Positions 63,566 to 64,000 of a stretch of 64,000 nt of DNA are shown here, one piece after another. Within the stretch, counting starts at the first letter, position 1. Every line of letters begins with the position of its first letter. Position numbers and translations under genes: made by a program. Source of the DNA: Akkermansiaceae bacterium (GTDB lineage Bacteria > Verrucomicrobiota > Verrucomicrobiia > Verrucomicrobiales > Akkermansiaceae); NCBI GenBank assembly GCA_905182405.1, contig CAJJBQ010000002.1, positions 186,001-250,000 on the forward strand. The letters are read 5' to 3'. The notes beneath the pieces were generated by a model, which did not search any database, was not told where the DNA came from, and saw only the letters and a program-made list of their open reading frames with translations.

Positions 63566-64000
63566 ATGAAACCTCTGCTCATTGTTACCTTTCTTTGCTT
63601 TATTAACGTTTCCTTTGGAGACGATCCAGGAAAGGATAAAATTGGTTCTCTCCGGGTTGAAATGATTTTTGCCACCAACGAAGATGGTGATCGTGCCGGA
63701 CCGAGGGGAAAAGTGACTCCTGAAGCGCAAGTGATGGCGATGAAGGAGATCGAGCCGCTACGCTTTAAGTATTATCGAACTTTAGGTGTTGAGAATCCGG
63801 AGATTCTAAGAAGCTACGAGAGTTGGGCAACACCTCTCCGTCCATCGAAGGAGATGTTGATTAGCTTTGAGCCACTTAAGAGGGAAGGGAGGGGCCGTAT
63901 TCAAATGGCACTGGCGTATTGGCAATCAAAGCGAAAGCTTTTCCAGACCAATCCGACCTTAGTGAAGGGAAAATCACTCTACCTCCTTGGACCTGAATGG
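63566..64000 (+). CDS. Secreted protein, 3'-truncated by window edge
   Basis: Frame from the ATG at 63566 open to the edge (145 codons). A Sec signal peptide (about 1-18, LLIVTFLCFINVSFG) is followed by a polar domain with GSLRVEMIFATNED, then LRFKYYRTLG and VKGKSLYLLGPEW. It starts 4 bp after the anti-sigma gene, so it belongs to the sigma operon and may be a periplasmic partner or a sensor. The family is not recognised; the C-terminus is missing. Confidence 0.75.
   Translation, partial: MKPLLIVTFLCFINVSFGDDPGKDKIGSLRVEMIFATNEDGDRAGPRGKVTPEAQVMAMKEIEPLRFKYYRTLGVENPEILRSYESWATPLRPSKEMLISFEPLKREGRGRIQMALAYWQSKRKLFQTNPTLVKGKSLYLLGPEW

Noticed and set aside
1..64000. tRNA, rRNA and CRISPR arrays
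   Set aside because: No cloverleaf pattern, conserved rRNA stretch or regularly spaced repeat was seen by eye; a tool search could still find a missed tRNA.

Overview
The window most resembles the chromosome of a Verrucomicrobiota bacterium, probably of the Verrucomicrobiales or a relative. The evidence is gene content: a DUF1592/DUF1588/DUF1585 protein followed by a DUF1552 protein, a large membrane-bound-dehydrogenase-like protein with HEAT repeats and a C-terminal CxxCH haem site, Tat-exported Gfo/Idh/MocA oxidoreductases, PQQ-type propellers, a sialate-esterase-like enzyme, and relics of lamin-tail and PEP-CTERM-like secreted proteins. No tRNA, rRNA or CRISPR array was seen. Assignments come from motif recognition by eye; no search was run.

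Layout, left half. Positions 1-4249 hold the 5'-truncated DUF1592 gene, its ATGA-coupled DUF1552 partner and a convergent Gfo/Idh/MocA oxidoreductase. Positions 4664-8719 hold an M19 dipeptidase and a D-threonine-aldolase-like PLP enzyme, facing a RidA protein and a sodium:solute symporter; together they look like an uptake and breakdown set for D-residue peptides or amino acids. Next come a PQQ propeller protein and an SGNH esterase. Positions 12706-18386 hold a complete oppABCDF order on the minus strand, but oppA, B, C and D are broken by many single-base frame jumps while oppF is intact. A Ser/Thr kinase with two extracytoplasmic C-type-lectin-like domains (19137-21750) carries one frame break. 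A SUI1/YciH protein, the 1140-residue haem protein, prfC and dbpA follow.

Layout, right half. Positions 31663-43145 form a compact type IV pilus locus: a PilM-PilN fusion, PilO-like, PilP/GspC-like, secretin, PilB, PilC and PilT, then a second promoter and five pilin-like genes. Both pilus units have well-formed TTGACA-17-bp promoters. After that come an alpha/beta hydrolase, an unknown secreted coiled-coil protein, an ABC exporter, a stand-alone M41 peptidase, hrpB, the divergent tesA/ybbA-ybbP set, purH, pdxJ-acpS, a Cys-rich unknown, maf, a diacylglycerol-kinase-like gene, and an ECF sigma/anti-sigma pair with a third gene running off the edge.

The intergenic spaces are rich in relics: an IS3-family transposase fragment, two lamin-tail fragments, two otherwise open frames each interrupted by one in-frame TAA, a decayed copy of the hrpB 5' end, and two pairs of degenerate dispersed repeats. 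One relic contains a perfect 29-bp inverted repeat with an 8-nt loop. I found no single clearly undescribed system. The best candidates for follow-up are the D-residue utilisation set, the lectin-domain kinase, the PilM-PilN fusion, the M41 peptidase without an AAA+ domain, and the palindrome.
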